A program made the translations under genes and the position numbers. A stretch of 64,000 nucleotides of DNA from Methylobacteriaceae bacterium. Its GTDB lineage: Bacteria; Pseudomonadota; Alphaproteobacteria; Rhizobiales; Beijerinckiaceae. The notes beneath the pieces were generated by a model. The model made no database searches and was not told where the DNA came from. It saw only the letters and a list, made by a program, of their open reading frames with translations. Shown in pieces: positions 43,111 to 51,778 of the stretch; positions within the stretch are counted from its first letter, which is position 1; the number at the start of each line of letters is the position of its first letter. Where the stretch lies: assembly GCA_947444195.1 (NCBI GenBank), contig CANEZL010000016.1, forward strand, positions 34,121 through 98,120, in the 5' to 3' direction.

Positions 43111-43728
43111 TCAGAGCGCCGCGGCGGCGGGGGCCGCGGGGGAGGCGAGATAGGCGTCGAGGGCTTCGAGCACGTCCTGCACCACGCGGTCGTGCGAGAC
43201 GTCGCGGGAGAGCACCACGAGTTGGGCCTCCGCGTAGACCGGGTGGCGCGTCTCCATGAGTGCGCGCATCGTCGCCTCGGGATCCTCCGTCTCGAGAAGC
43301 GGACGGTTGCCGCGCTTGCGCACCCGGCGCATCAGCACGTCGAGTTCGGCCTTGAGCCAGACCGAGACGCCGAGCTCGGCGACGCGCATCCGGGTGGTGT
43401 CGCGCATGAAGGCGCCGCCGCCGGTGGCCAGCACCATCGGTCCCGCCCGCAGCAGCCGCCCGATCACGCGCTCCTCGCCGTCGCGGAAGCTCGGCTCCCC
43501 GTAGATCGCGAAGATGTCCGGGATGGTCAGCCCCGCCGCGGCCTCGATCTCGATGTCGGCGTCCTTGAAGATCAGGCCGAGGCGCTGGGCGAGGCGGCGC
43601 CCCACCGTGCTCTTGCCCGCGCCCATGAGACCCACGAGCACGATCGACCGCGCCCCGAGGGCCCGGCGGATCCGCGCTTCGATGGGTTCTTCGCCCGGCG
43701 CCGGGGGCTCGTTCGTGACAGCAGACAT
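43111..43728 (-). CDS. aroK: Shikimate kinase
   Basis: 205 aa. Walker A GLMGAGKSTVGRRLA (~35), shikimate-binding DADIEIEAAAG, GGGAFM and the lid RKRGNRPLLETEDP. About 30 residues longer at the N-terminus than E. coli AroK, as usual in this order. It phosphorylates shikimate with ATP. First gene of the aroK-aroB unit. Confidence 0.95.
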   Translation of the reverse strand: MSAVTNEPPAPGEEPIEARIRRALGARSIVLVGLMGAGKSTVGRRLAQRLGLIFKDADIEIEAAAGLTIPDIFAIYGEPSFRDGEERVIGRLLRAGPMVLATGGGAFMRDTTRMRVAELGVSVWLKAELDVLMRRVRKRGNRPLLETEDPEATMRALMETRHPVYAEAQLVVLSRDVSHDRVVQDVLEALDAYLASPAAPAAAAL

Positions 43729-43938
43729 CGCAATGCCGCGGGTCTTAGCGTGTTTGCCGAGCCCAGGGAACGGGCCCGCGGCGGCCTCGCGCGGCGCGTG
43801 CCGGCATCCGGCGCAGGCGGGCCGGCCGGCCCTGTGTCCTCCCGGGCCTTGCCATCGCCGCGTTCACATGATGCAACCCCCTCGCCCTGCGGTTGCCTCC
43901 CCGCCGCCGCACCGCTCACCCGATCGAGATGGCCGCCC

Positions 43939-44091
43939 GTGCCGACCCTGTTCCGTTTCTTCGCGACGCTCGCGATCCTGGCCGGCCTGGTCTTCGCGGG
44001 GATGTTCGCGCTGGCGACCTTCGTGAAGCCGACCCCGCGCGAGATGAGCGTGACGATCCCGCCGGCCAAGCTTCAGCCGGGCGGCCGGTGA
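43939..44091 (+). CDS. Short conserved membrane protein before the recombinase gene
   Basis: 50 aa from a GTG, sequence beginning VPTLFRFFATLAILAGLVFA. One membrane helix (~5-27) and a short polar tail with KPTPREMSVTIPP. Proteins of this length and pattern are commonly found upstream of xerD-like genes in alphaproteobacteria, often misnamed histidine kinases. The function is unknown. Seven bases separate it from the recombinase start. Confidence 0.7.
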   Translation: MPTLFRFFATLAILAGLVFAGMFALATFVKPTPREMSVTIPPAKLQPGGR

Positions 44092-44098
44092 GGGCGGG

Positions 44099-45037
44099 GT
44101 GAGCGCGCCGGGGGCCGAGGCGTCCGGGCGCGCGGCCTATCTCGACATGCTCGCGGCCGAGCGCGGCGCGGCGGCCAACACCCTGGCGGCCTACGGGCGC
44201 GATCTCGAGGATTACCGGGACTACCTGGCCCGGACGGGCTGTGCCCTGGACGCGGTGGAGGCTGACACCCTGCGCGGCTACCTGGTCGACCTGGAGGCGC
44301 GCGGCCTCAAGGCGTCCTCGGCCGCCCGGCGCCTGTCCTGCGTGCGCGGTTTCCACAGATTTCTCTATGCGGAAGGTCTCGCCGAGACCGATCCGGGCGC
44401 GCCCGTGGCCGGTCCGCGCCGCGGCCGGGCCCTGCCGAAGGTGCTCGGCGTCGCCGAGGTCGACCGGCTGCTGGCGGTGGCCCGCGAGGCCGTCGCCGCT
44501 TCCGAGGGCCCGGCGGCGGCCAGGGCGCGCCGCATGCACTGCCTGCTCGAACTGCTCTACGCCACGGGCCTGCGCGTCTCCGAGCTCGTGGCCCTGCCGC
44601 GGGCGGCGGCGACCACGCGGGAGCGCTACCTCGTGGTGCGCGGCAAGGGAGGGCGCGAGCGCCTCGTGCCGCTGACCGACCTCGCCCGCGCGGCGATGCG
44701 CGCGCATCTCGACGGCGCGGGCGGCGAGGACGGTCCCTGGCTGTTCCCCGCCGACAGCGAGAGCGGGCATCTCACCCGCCAAGCCTTCGCCCGCGACCTG
44801 AAGACGGCGGCCGCAGCCGCCGGCATCCGTGCGGACCGGATCAGCCCGCACGTCCTGCGGCACGCCTTCGCCAGCCATCTCCTGCAGAACGGCGCGGACC
44901 TGCGCATCGTGCAGGAACTGCTCGGCCACGCCGACATCGCGACGACGCAGATCTACACGCACATCCTTGACGAGCGCCTGAAGAGCATGGTGCGCGACCT
45001 GCATCCGCTCATGGACGAGGATCCGGCCGCCGCCTGA
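44099..45037 (+). CDS. xerD: Tyrosine recombinase XerD
   Basis: 312 aa. N-terminal SAM-like core-binding domain (~10-95), then the catalytic domain with Arg in YATGLRVSELVALP, Lys in VRGKGGRERLVPL, HVLRHAFASHLLQNG, LLGHADIATTQIYTHI (catalytic Tyr). The sequence and genome context (after the small membrane protein, near aroKB) match XerD, which resolves chromosome dimers at dif together with XerC. The GTG at 44099 is the first possible start. Confidence 0.9.
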   Translation: MSAPGAEASGRAAYLDMLAAERGAAANTLAAYGRDLEDYRDYLARTGCALDAVEADTLRGYLVDLEARGLKASSAARRLSCVRGFHRFLYAEGLAETDPGAPVAGPRRGRALPKVLGVAEVDRLLAVAREAVAASEGPAAARARRMHCLLELLYATGLRVSELVALPRAAATTRERYLVVRGKGGRERLVPLTDLARAAMRAHLDGAGGEDGPWLFPADSESGHLTRQAFARDLKTAAAAAGIRADRISPHVLRHAFASHLLQNGADLRIVQELLGHADIATTQIYTHILDERLKSMVRDLHPLMDEDPAAA

Positions 45038-45082
45038 CCCGGGGAGGGGCTCCGCGGCGCGGTGTCCGCGGAGCCGTTCGCC

Positions 45083-45508
45083 TCAGGCCGCGGAGACGTC
45101 GACGCGGATGTTGCCGCGGGTGGCGTGGGAGTAGGGGCAGACCACGTCGGCCCGGCGGACGATATCCTCCGCCTGGCCGGGCTCGATGCCCGGCAGGGTC
45201 GCGCGCAGGGCCACGGTGAGGCCGAAGCCGGTGCCGTCCTCGCGCTTGCCGATGCCGACGCTGGCCTCGACCTTCGCGTCCTCGGGGATCCTCACCTTGT
45301 CCTGCGCGGCGACGAACTTGATCGCGCCGAGGAAGCAGGCCGCGTAGCCGGCCGCGAAGAGCTGCTCCGGGTTGGTGCCCGTCCCGCCGCCGCCGCCGAG
45401 CTCCTTCGGCGTGGCCAGACCGATCGCGAGGCGGCCGTCGTCGGACGCGGCGCTGCCTTCGCGGCCGCCGGTGGCGTGGGCGTGGGCGGTGTAGAGAGCT
45501 TGCATCAT
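45083..45508 (-). CDS. ohr: Organic hydroperoxide resistance protein Ohr
   Basis: 141 aa, OsmC superfamily. Start at the first of two consecutive ATGs (45508). The two redox Cys are in FAAGYAACFLGAI and DVVCPYSHATRGN, with the GGGGGTGTNPEQL loop carrying the family's substrate-site residues. It reduces fatty-acid and other organic peroxides with lipoyl-dependent thiols. The regulator is divergently encoded, with two operator-like palindromes between. Confidence 0.95.
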   Translation of the reverse strand: MMQALYTAHAHATGGREGSAASDDGRLAIGLATPKELGGGGGTGTNPEQLFAAGYAACFLGAIKFVAAQDKVRIPEDAKVEASVGIGKREDGTGFGLTVALRATLPGIEPGQAEDIVRRADVVCPYSHATRGNIRVDVSAA

Positions 45509-45557
45509 GGACTCCGTCTGGCTGGAGCGCGGCGCCGGGCTCCGGCGTCGCGCATCT

Positions 45558-45618
45558 CGATTGCGCGCAATCGATATAGCCGCTCGTGCCCCGGATGTGC
45601 ATTGCGCGCAACCGATAT
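45558..45618. promoter_or_regulatory. Two operator-like repeats between ohr and ohrR
   Basis: The first is a perfect 16-base palindrome, CGATTGCGCGCAATCG (45558-45573), continuing to ATAT. The second, ATTGCGCGCAACCGATAT (45601-45618), repeats 17 of 18 bases of 45560-45577. Their centres are 41 bases apart, about four helical turns, so two dimers could bind the same face. The location between divergent ohr and ohrR makes OhrR the likely ligand. Confidence 0.75.
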
Positions 45619-45687
45619 GAGGGCTGCGCTGCATTCATTGTGCGAGAGACGCTATCTGGCTAAGATATTGCTTGGTCCACAAGGCAT

Positions 45688-46263
45688 ATGGGATCGGCCG
45701 GACCGCCGAACGGGAGTTGTGGGATGTCAGGTCGGCCAGCGTCTCAGGGCCGGGCACCGCGAGCGATCAAGGTCCGTCAGTCCGGTCTGCGCAGCGCGCC
45801 GCCGCCGCGCCGGACGGTGGACCCGTCCGATCTGCAGCGGCTCGACAATCAGCTGTGCTTTGCCGTCTACGCCGCCGCCCACGCCTTCGGGCGCGCCTAT
45901 CGCGCGCTGCTTACCGAGCACGACCTCACCTATCCGCAATATCTCGTCCTGCTCGTCCTCTGGGAGGAGGACGGTCTGACGGTGAAGGAGATCGGCGATC
46001 GCCTGTTCCTCGATTCCGGCACGCTGACGCCGCTCCTCAAGCGGCTCGAAGCCGCGGGCCGCATCCGGCGCGCGCGCGACCGCGCGGACGAGCGGCAGGT
46101 GAGCATCTTCCTCACCGAGGCGGGCCGGGCGCTGCACGACCGCCTCGCCTGCCTGCCCGACCGGGCAGGGGGCATGACGGGCCTTGCCATGGACGGGCGC
46201 CGCGCGCTCCTCGACAGCCTCGTGGAACTGCGCGAGGGCCTGCATGCCGGGGTGCCGTCCTGA
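45688..46263 (+). CDS. ohrR: MarR-family peroxide sensor OhrR
   Basis: 191 aa. The MarR winged helix (~85-140) includes [25 protein letters not shown] and the wing [19 protein letters not shown]. The reactive Cys lies in [17 protein letters not shown], the OhrR signature. Oxidation of this Cys by organic hydroperoxides releases the repressor from DNA. The first ~40 residues are longer than usual; the true start may be the ATG at 45724 or later. A second Cys (near 157) could form the disulphide of two-Cys OhrR types. Confidence 0.92.
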   Translation: MGSAGPPNGSCGMSGRPASQGRAPRAIKVRQSGLRSAPPPRRTVDPSDLQRLDNQLCFAVYAAAHAFGRAYRALLTEHDLTYPQYLVLLVLWEEDGLTVKEIGDRLFLDSGTLTPLLKRLEAAGRIRRARDRADERQVSIFLTEAGRALHDRLACLPDRAGGMTGLAMDGRRALLDSLVELREGLHAGVPS

Positions 46264-46344
46264 CGGCGCGCGCTGGATCGTCATCCCGAACGGTCGCCGC
46301 CGGCTCGCGGGAAAGGACGGTGCGGAGACGATGATCGACCCATG

Positions 46345-46377
46345 AAAAAGGCCGCCCCCGCGCGGGCGGGAGCGGCC
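46345..46377 (-). terminator. Rho-independent terminator after the cytochrome c gene
   Basis: Read on the minus strand, GGCCGCTCCCGCC pairs with the GGCGGCC-containing arm, followed directly by TTTTTC. It is 31 bases past the cytochrome stop and is the clearest canonical terminator of the window. Confidence 0.8.
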
Positions 46378-46407
46378 AAGGAGTGCGTCCGCGGAGCGGA
46401 GCCGCGA

Positions 46408-46767
46408 TCAGGTCTTGGACTTGAGGTAGGCGATCACGTCGTCGAGCTTCTTCTCGTCCTTGAGGCCGGGATAGACCATCTTGTTGCCCGGCACCTTGGC
46501 CTTCGGGTCCTTCAGCCACTCCTTGAGGTTGGCCTCGTCCCAGGTCAGGCCGGAATTCTTGAGCGCGGCGGAGAAGTTGTACCCCTCATAGGTGCCTGCC
46601 TTGCGGCCGACGACGCCCTTCAGATCCGGACCCACGCCGTTCTTCTCGAAGTTATGACAGGCCTTGCAGGGGGCGAACGCCTTCTCGCCAGCGGCGGCAT
46701 CGCCTTCCGCCTGGGCTGCGATGGGCAGCAGCAGGGCGAGTGCGGCGCCGAGGATCATGTGACGCAT
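46408..46767 (-). CDS. Periplasmic cytochrome c (class I, cytochrome c2/c550-like)
   Basis: 119 aa from the ATG at 46767 with an AGGAGGAAAAA site. Signal peptide ~1-20 (cut after AAQA). Heme site CKACH (~32-36), then GVGPDLKGVVGRKAG, SAALKNSGLTWDEANLKEWL and distal Met in PGNKMVYPGL. This is the small, soluble electron carrier type of alphaproteobacteria. Single-gene unit with its own terminator. Confidence 0.92.
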   Translation of the reverse strand: MRHMILGAALALLLPIAAQAEGDAAAGEKAFAPCKACHNFEKNGVGPDLKGVVGRKAGTYEGYNFSAALKNSGLTWDEANLKEWLKDPKAKVPGNKMVYPGLKDEKKLDDVIAYLKSKT

Positions 46768-47064
46768 CGATTTTTCCTCCTTTGGGCAGCTAGGGCCGCT
46801 GCGGCTTATGGCAGAGCTTCGGCGTTTAGAATAGGTCGAGTGTGCGTTCCGCTGCATCTAGGGCGGTTTCGCCGATGGGAAGCCTCCCTCCGCAGCCGCG
46901 GTTCCAGCGGATGCCGGCCTGCCCGTGCGCAGCCTGCCGGAATCCGCTAGGCTCTCCCCAGGAGCGCCCCCTTCATGCCGTCCGGGATCCTGCACCGGGC
47001 AAGCTGAGCGGGCGCTGAAGAGAACGACGAGCCGCGAGACGGCCGCGGAGGAGCGCCCGACGCC

Positions 47065-48498
47065 ATGACGATCCGCTTTCCGGAACCCGATGCCGCGATC
47101 CTGGCGCGGCGCGAGGCGATCCTCGCCGGCCTGCGCCCCCTCGTCGGCCCCGAGGCCCTCGTGACCAGCGAGGACGAGCGCCGCGCCTTCGAGACCGACG
47201 GGCTCACCGCCTACCGCAAGATGCCGCTGGCCGTGGTCCTGCCCTCCACGACCGCCGAGGTCTCCGCCGTGATGGCCTTCTGCCACGAGAACGGCGTGCG
47301 GGTGGTGCCGCGCGGGGCGGGCACCTCGCTCGCGGGCGGCGCCATCGCCCAGGAGGACGCGATCATCCTCGGCGTCGCCAAGATGACGCAGGTCATCGAC
47401 ATCGACTTCGCCGACCGCACCGCCCGCGTGCAGGCCGGGATCACCAATCTGGCGATCTCGGGCGCCGTCGCGCACGAGGGCTTCTTCTACGCGCCGGACC
47501 CGTCGAGCCAGCTCGCCTGCACCATCGCCGGCAACATCGCCATGAACTCGGGCGGCGCCCACTGCCTGAAATACGGCGTCACCACCAACAACCTCCTCGG
47601 CGTCACCCTGGTGATGCACGACGGCACGGTCGTCGAGATCGGCGGCGCGCATCTCGATTCCGGCGGCTACGACCTGCTCGGCCTGATCTGCGGCTCGGAG
47701 GGGCAGCTCGGCATCGTCACCGAGGCGACCGTGCGCATCCTGCGCGCGGCCGAGGGCGCGCGGCCGGCCCTCGTCGGCTTCTCGCGGGTGGAGGATGCCG
47801 GCGACTGCGTGGCCGCGATCATCGCGGCCGGCATCATCCCGGTGGCGATCGAGTACATGGACCGCGAGGCGATCCTGATCACCGAGGACTTCGCGAAGGC
47901 GGGCTACCCGCGCGACGCGGAGGCCATGCTGATCATCGAGGTCGAGGGCTCGGACGCCGAGTGCGAAGCGATGCTCGCGCGCATCGAGGCGATCGCCCAG
48001 GGCTTCCGGCCGACGAGCCTGCGCGTCTCGCGCTCGGAAGCCGAATCGGCCGCGATCTGGAAGGGCCGCAAATCCGCCTTCGGCGCGACCGGCCGGATCT
48101 CGGATTACATCTGCATGGACGGGACCATCCCCACCGGCCAGCTCGGCCCCGTTCTGGAGCGGATCGGCGCGATCTGCGCCGGAAAGGGCCTGCGGGTCGC
48201 CAACGTCTTCCACGCGGGCGACGGCAACCTGCACCCGCTGATCCTGTTCGACATCAACAAGCCGGGCGAGCTCCAGAAGGCGGAGGCCGCGGGCGACGAG
48301 ATCCTGAAACTCTGCGTCGAGGTCGGCGGGTGCCTGACCGGCGAGCACGGGGTCGGCATCGAGAAGCGCGAACTCATGCGCTTCCAGTACGAGCCCTGCG
48401 ACCTCGAACAGCAGATGCGGGTGCGCAACGTGTTCGACCCGCACTGGCTGATGAACCCGGCCAAGGTCTTTCCCCTGGAGGGCCGGGTTGCGGCCTGA
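47065..48498 (+). CDS. glcD: FAD-linked oxidase, glycolate oxidase subunit GlcD
   Basis: 477 aa. The FAD-binding (PCMH) domain spans ~40-220, with VVPRGAGTSLAGGAIAQ and NIAMNSGGAHCLKYG. The C-terminal oxidase domain ends in HAGDGNLHPLILFD and GCLTGEHGVGIEKRELM, the usual metal/substrate-site signatures of GlcD/D-lactate dehydrogenases. It oxidises glycolate or D-2-hydroxy acids, passing electrons to partner subunits. glcE and glcF are not next to it. Confidence 0.9.
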   Translation: MTIRFPEPDAAILARREAILAGLRPLVGPEALVTSEDERRAFETDGLTAYRKMPLAVVLPSTTAEVSAVMAFCHENGVRVVPRGAGTSLAGGAIAQEDAIILGVAKMTQVIDIDFADRTARVQAGITNLAISGAVAHEGFFYAPDPSSQLACTIAGNIAMNSGGAHCLKYGVTTNNLLGVTLVMHDGTVVEIGGAHLDSGGYDLLGLICGSEGQLGIVTEATVRILRAAEGARPALVGFSRVEDAGDCVAAIIAAGIIPVAIEYMDREAILITEDFAKAGYPRDAEAMLIIEVEGSDAECEAMLARIEAIAQGFRPTSLRVSRSEAESAAIWKGRKSAFGATGRISDYICMDGTIPTGQLGPVLERIGAICAGKGLRVANVFHAGDGNLHPLILFDINKPGELQKAEAAGDEILKLCVEVGGCLTGEHGVGIEKRELMRFQYEPCDLEQQMRVRNVFDPHWLMNPAKVFPLEGRVAA

Positions 48499-48704
48499 GC
48501 GGCCCCGTTTGCTGCCGTGGATCTACCAGGCGAGACAGCGCTCGAGCATGTCGTCGGCCGGTCGCCCGAAGCAGCCGGCCGATAGCCAGGGTTCAACCGA
48601 TCACGCGGAAGCAGTCACCTAGCTCACACGTACCGCCTCTAATTAGCTCCACACTCTCGGTTGATGTTGTGCAAAAATCCTAATACATCCAATATATGCT
48701 TCCT
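48499..48704. other. GC-to-AT transition at the island edge
   Basis: Base composition changes from very GC-rich to near AT-balanced at about 48620, where CCTCTAATTAGCTCC and a run of A and T words begin. No repeat, tRNA or integrase marks the junction. I see no gene. Confidence 0.55.
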
Positions 48705-50573
48705 CTATATCCTGTTTTTCACGATATTCATGATGTTGCTTTTGATTCTGGATAGATTTCGATCTGCCGGTTTCGTGGTTTCTACAGTGTCTCGGACCAC
48801 GACATTCTTTACTCTGCAACCGATCATTCTGAAGTCGACGGAGTTTGAGACCGATCTTGGGCTGAACAGCTTTTGAACCTGAATGTAGATCTCCAATTCT
48901 CCATTCCTATTGAAGTCGCTTGAATTGACAGAGAAGGTCAAGGTTGAATTCCGCGAGCGGAAATTACAGACCTTGCTTACGTAATGAGAGGATGCGGAAT
49001 AGACGTCGATCGCATTGCTATCGTTTTTCGGCATGTAGACTTCGACGTCCATATGAACTTGAAGGTCTTGATGCTCGAATGGGGGCTTGATTTTGAGAGT
49101 AGCTACACGATCTTTGCTCCATGTTCCGTTGGCCTCGAAAGTGTGCCACCCACTATGTAAGCACGGTTGGAGGTTGAAGCCATCCAGCGATATGAATTTC
49201 GCCCCATCTGGAAGGATTTCGACTTCCGGAGCATCTGAGAATATACTCCCCTTACTATCATTCGCTGCCGTGCTGGCAGGATTGGTAGGTTGCCCTGCAG
49301 CAGCTTTCCAGTCATCGTACCAGAAAAGGTCGCGCGACCGGCCAGAGGAACCTCCAAGCCGATCGACGCTATTTCTGACCTGTGTCAGCCATGTCACGAC
49401 CTCGCCCAGTACGCCGGTCCACAACAGCCGGTCGAGCCCGTGCTGCTCGACCTCGGAGAATTGAAACGGCTGTTCAGGCCTTGAAAGCACATCCTGAAGG
49501 CTTCTCCTGAACTCGGCCGGATCGTCGTTTATGCACACATTCGGGTAATTGACATATTCTTCATAGCCTCTGAAAGCTCGTGACGTCGCGACAATCGGCT
49601 TTCGACTGTACAAAGCTTCCGCAGTCTTAAGGTTCGTCCCACCGCCGGAGGTGATGGGCAAAATTATGGCTTTGGAGAGCTTAAAGAAAGTCGCCAAGCC
49701 ACTGTTGTCTTGACCTTCAAGTAGCATCATTCGGGGCATCACGAGCCCTTTGTTGAGGCGATAGGCTTTATTATTCTTCAAAAGATGACAAACGCCACCA
49801 ACAACGATAACCTTCTCGTTGGGAGCCATGAAGCTCAGGTCTCGTCCCAGCATGTTCACAAAACCCTCGGCATTCGGAGGGTGTGCAGAGCCAACGAACA
49901 GAGCAAAGTTGGAATACTTTAGAGCGTTCGACCAATAATCGAGTCCGCCGAACTCCAGTTTTGGCCACACGCCGTTCTTCGCTAAAATCGTTGCTTTACC
50001 GAAGCGCTGGAACTGGTCCAAATCGGATTGGCTGACAGCGACAATGCCATCACAGTTTCTGCAAAGATCTTCTTCCAAATTCGAAACGACTTTTGTGATT
50101 CGGTCAACATGGCTCGCGCTCAGCGTGCCACTTACCGACGAAATCAGATCTTGCTCAACATTCTGTGAGCCATAGATTACGACAGACGGCAATTTGTTGC
50201 GCGCAATATATTCCTTAACCAACGGCCAAGCCCAAGGCTGTTCAAGCCAGAAGATATCCGGCTTGAACTCATCCATCCTGGCTTCAAAATCTCTGTATTT
50301 CGTTTTATCTGTCAAAAATCCAATGCAAGCATGAACGTCTTGCCGGAGGTGTTTCTTTTCTATAAAAATCTGATCATCAATCGACAAGGGGTATGAAATT
50401 TCATCGTCATCGAGGTTTTCAATGTTGCCGGTATGAATAGAGACATGCTTGACGATACAGCCGTTCTTTCTAAATTCGTTGTGTATCGCATTTAGTCGGA
50501 TTTGACCTCCATGCATCGGGTTGTTGACGCGATAGGTCGATAGAGTGACGATTTTCATCATAGCTATTCTCAC
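48705..50573 (-). CDS. Glycosyltransferase (GT-B) with C-terminal extension, AT-rich
   Basis: 622 aa. A GTG start at 50573 overlaps the upstream stop (GTGA); ATGs at 50561 and 50558 are alternatives. The GT-B fold spans ~1-410: MKIVTLSTYRVNNPMHGGQI, IFWLEQPWAWPLVKEY, VSQSDLDQF, ALFVGSAHPPNAEGF and LPITSGGGTNLKTAEALYSRKPIVAT. These resemble family-4 enzymes of the kind that lack a strict EX7E. The last ~180 residues form a separate beta-rich, possibly carbohydrate-binding domain. Codon use is strikingly A/T-rich compared with flanking genes, so the gene was probably acquired. Confidence 0.82.
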   Translation of the reverse strand: MRIAMMKIVTLSTYRVNNPMHGGQIRLNAIHNEFRKNGCIVKHVSIHTGNIENLDDDEISYPLSIDDQIFIEKKHLRQDVHACIGFLTDKTKYRDFEARMDEFKPDIFWLEQPWAWPLVKEYIARNKLPSVVIYGSQNVEQDLISSVSGTLSASHVDRITKVVSNLEEDLCRNCDGIVAVSQSDLDQFQRFGKATILAKNGVWPKLEFGGLDYWSNALKYSNFALFVGSAHPPNAEGFVNMLGRDLSFMAPNEKVIVVGGVCHLLKNNKAYRLNKGLVMPRMMLLEGQDNSGLATFFKLSKAIILPITSGGGTNLKTAEALYSRKPIVATSRAFRGYEEYVNYPNVCINDDPAEFRRSLQDVLSRPEQPFQFSEVEQHGLDRLLWTGVLGEVVTWLTQVRNSVDRLGGSSGRSRDLFWYDDWKAAAGQPTNPASTAANDSKGSIFSDAPEVEILPDGAKFISLDGFNLQPCLHSGWHTFEANGTWSKDRVATLKIKPPFEHQDLQVHMDVEVYMPKNDSNAIDVYSASSHYVSKVCNFRSRNSTLTFSVNSSDFNRNGELEIYIQVQKLFSPRSVSNSVDFRMIGCRVKNVVVRDTVETTKPADRNLSRIKSNIMNIVKNRI

Positions 50574-51739
50574 GCCCTCACGACCGCATGCAGATCGCTA
50601 TAGAAATCGATCATAGCCGATTTCCAAGTTTTGATTCTGTAATTTGATTTGATGTCCGACCGCAAGTTTCTCAGGATTTCAGGGTTGGAGATGTAATCGG
50701 CTATTTTCGCCTGCCAGCCCACCCCGTCATAGGGGCTCAACAACTCGCAGAGACCCTCTGCGACTTCCGGCATGGACGAAGTCGAGGAAGCGATACATGG
50801 GGTGCCGCGGGCCAAGCTTTCTGCGATCGGAAGCCCCCATCCTTCGTATAGCGATGGGTACACCGTGAACAAAGCGTTATTATATAACCATTCCAACGTG
50901 CCGTCGGACACGTTATTCAATATTTTTATTTTGTCAGGGAAAAGTCTCGGACAACTTTCGATCATCGATATGAGATCGCTCGTATTCCAGCCCGTATTTC
51001 CAACGAAAACCAGATCCGGGAGATCGATATTGGGACGATTTGAGATCTCTCGCCAAGCGTCAAACAATATCTTGTGATTTTTCCGCGGCTCAATCGTGCT
51101 TACATAGAGAACATATTTGCCCGATCTAAGGTCTAAATTCTCTGCCTTGTTAGTGGTATCGGGAGGTATATCGCAACCCAAGGTTATTTTTCTTACCGAC
51201 GGCCGATTACGTGTCTGCAGGGTTGCAACAAAACTTTCGAGATCTCTCTTGGTCGCATCTGAAATGGCGTATATGATATCAGCAGTCCATGCAGTATCCA
51301 TGATGAACTTCGGAAAGAGGACATCCATCCCTGGGACGCAATATTCCGGCATAATAATAGGTATGATATCGTACACTATTTGCACGAAGGTAATATTAAT
51401 CTGAATTTTTTTATGATAGACCGCCGAGATAAAATCGATATCCCATTGCAAACCGGCGCTGATGAATACATCGTCATCCTGAAAAAGAAATAACCTTTCT
51501 GCTTCGCTAGCGTTGCGAATATTCTGGTTGTTGCTTTCAGAAATATCCGGAATCATAAGCAACAAAGTGTTTTTGGCAACGTTTCTGAAATCTTGCGTCT
51601 CTCGATCGAAATAAACCAATTCGGTATTTTCAATGTTAAATATCGCGTACCGGGCAATTTCACGCTCGGTCCGCACAATCCCTACTGCATTTCGGCCGAT
51701 GTATCGGACCGAAGTGGAAACATCTACGATCGTGCGCAT
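50570..51739 (-). CDS. Family-4 glycosyltransferase, AT-rich
   Basis: 389 aa. GT-B: FVQIVYDIIPIIMPEYC (~115), IYAISDATKRDLE, VLYVSTIEPRKNHKILFDAWREI (~210), LVFVGNTGWN, and EGWGLPIAESLARGTPCIASSTSSMPEVAEG, which holds the EX7E catalytic/nucleotide motif. No membrane helix. It resembles mannosyl-/rhamnosyltransferases of O-antigen or exopolysaccharide loci. It is the first gene of the AT-rich pair; upstream is the phosphomannomutase/phosphoglucomutase, which could supply GDP-mannose or UDP-glucose precursors. Confidence 0.88.
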   Translation of the reverse strand: MRTIVDVSTSVRYIGRNAVGIVRTEREIARYAIFNIENTELVYFDRETQDFRNVAKNTLLLMIPDISESNNQNIRNASEAERLFLFQDDDVFISAGLQWDIDFISAVYHKKIQINITFVQIVYDIIPIIMPEYCVPGMDVLFPKFIMDTAWTADIIYAISDATKRDLESFVATLQTRNRPSVRKITLGCDIPPDTTNKAENLDLRSGKYVLYVSTIEPRKNHKILFDAWREISNRPNIDLPDLVFVGNTGWNTSDLISMIESCPRLFPDKIKILNNVSDGTLEWLYNNALFTVYPSLYEGWGLPIAESLARGTPCIASSTSSMPEVAEGLCELLSPYDGVGWQAKIADYISNPEILRNLRSDIKSNYRIKTWKSAMIDFYSDLHAVVRA

Positions 51740-51778
51740 TCTTAATTCCTTCGACTGATTCTTTCGTTTGCGCAGATC

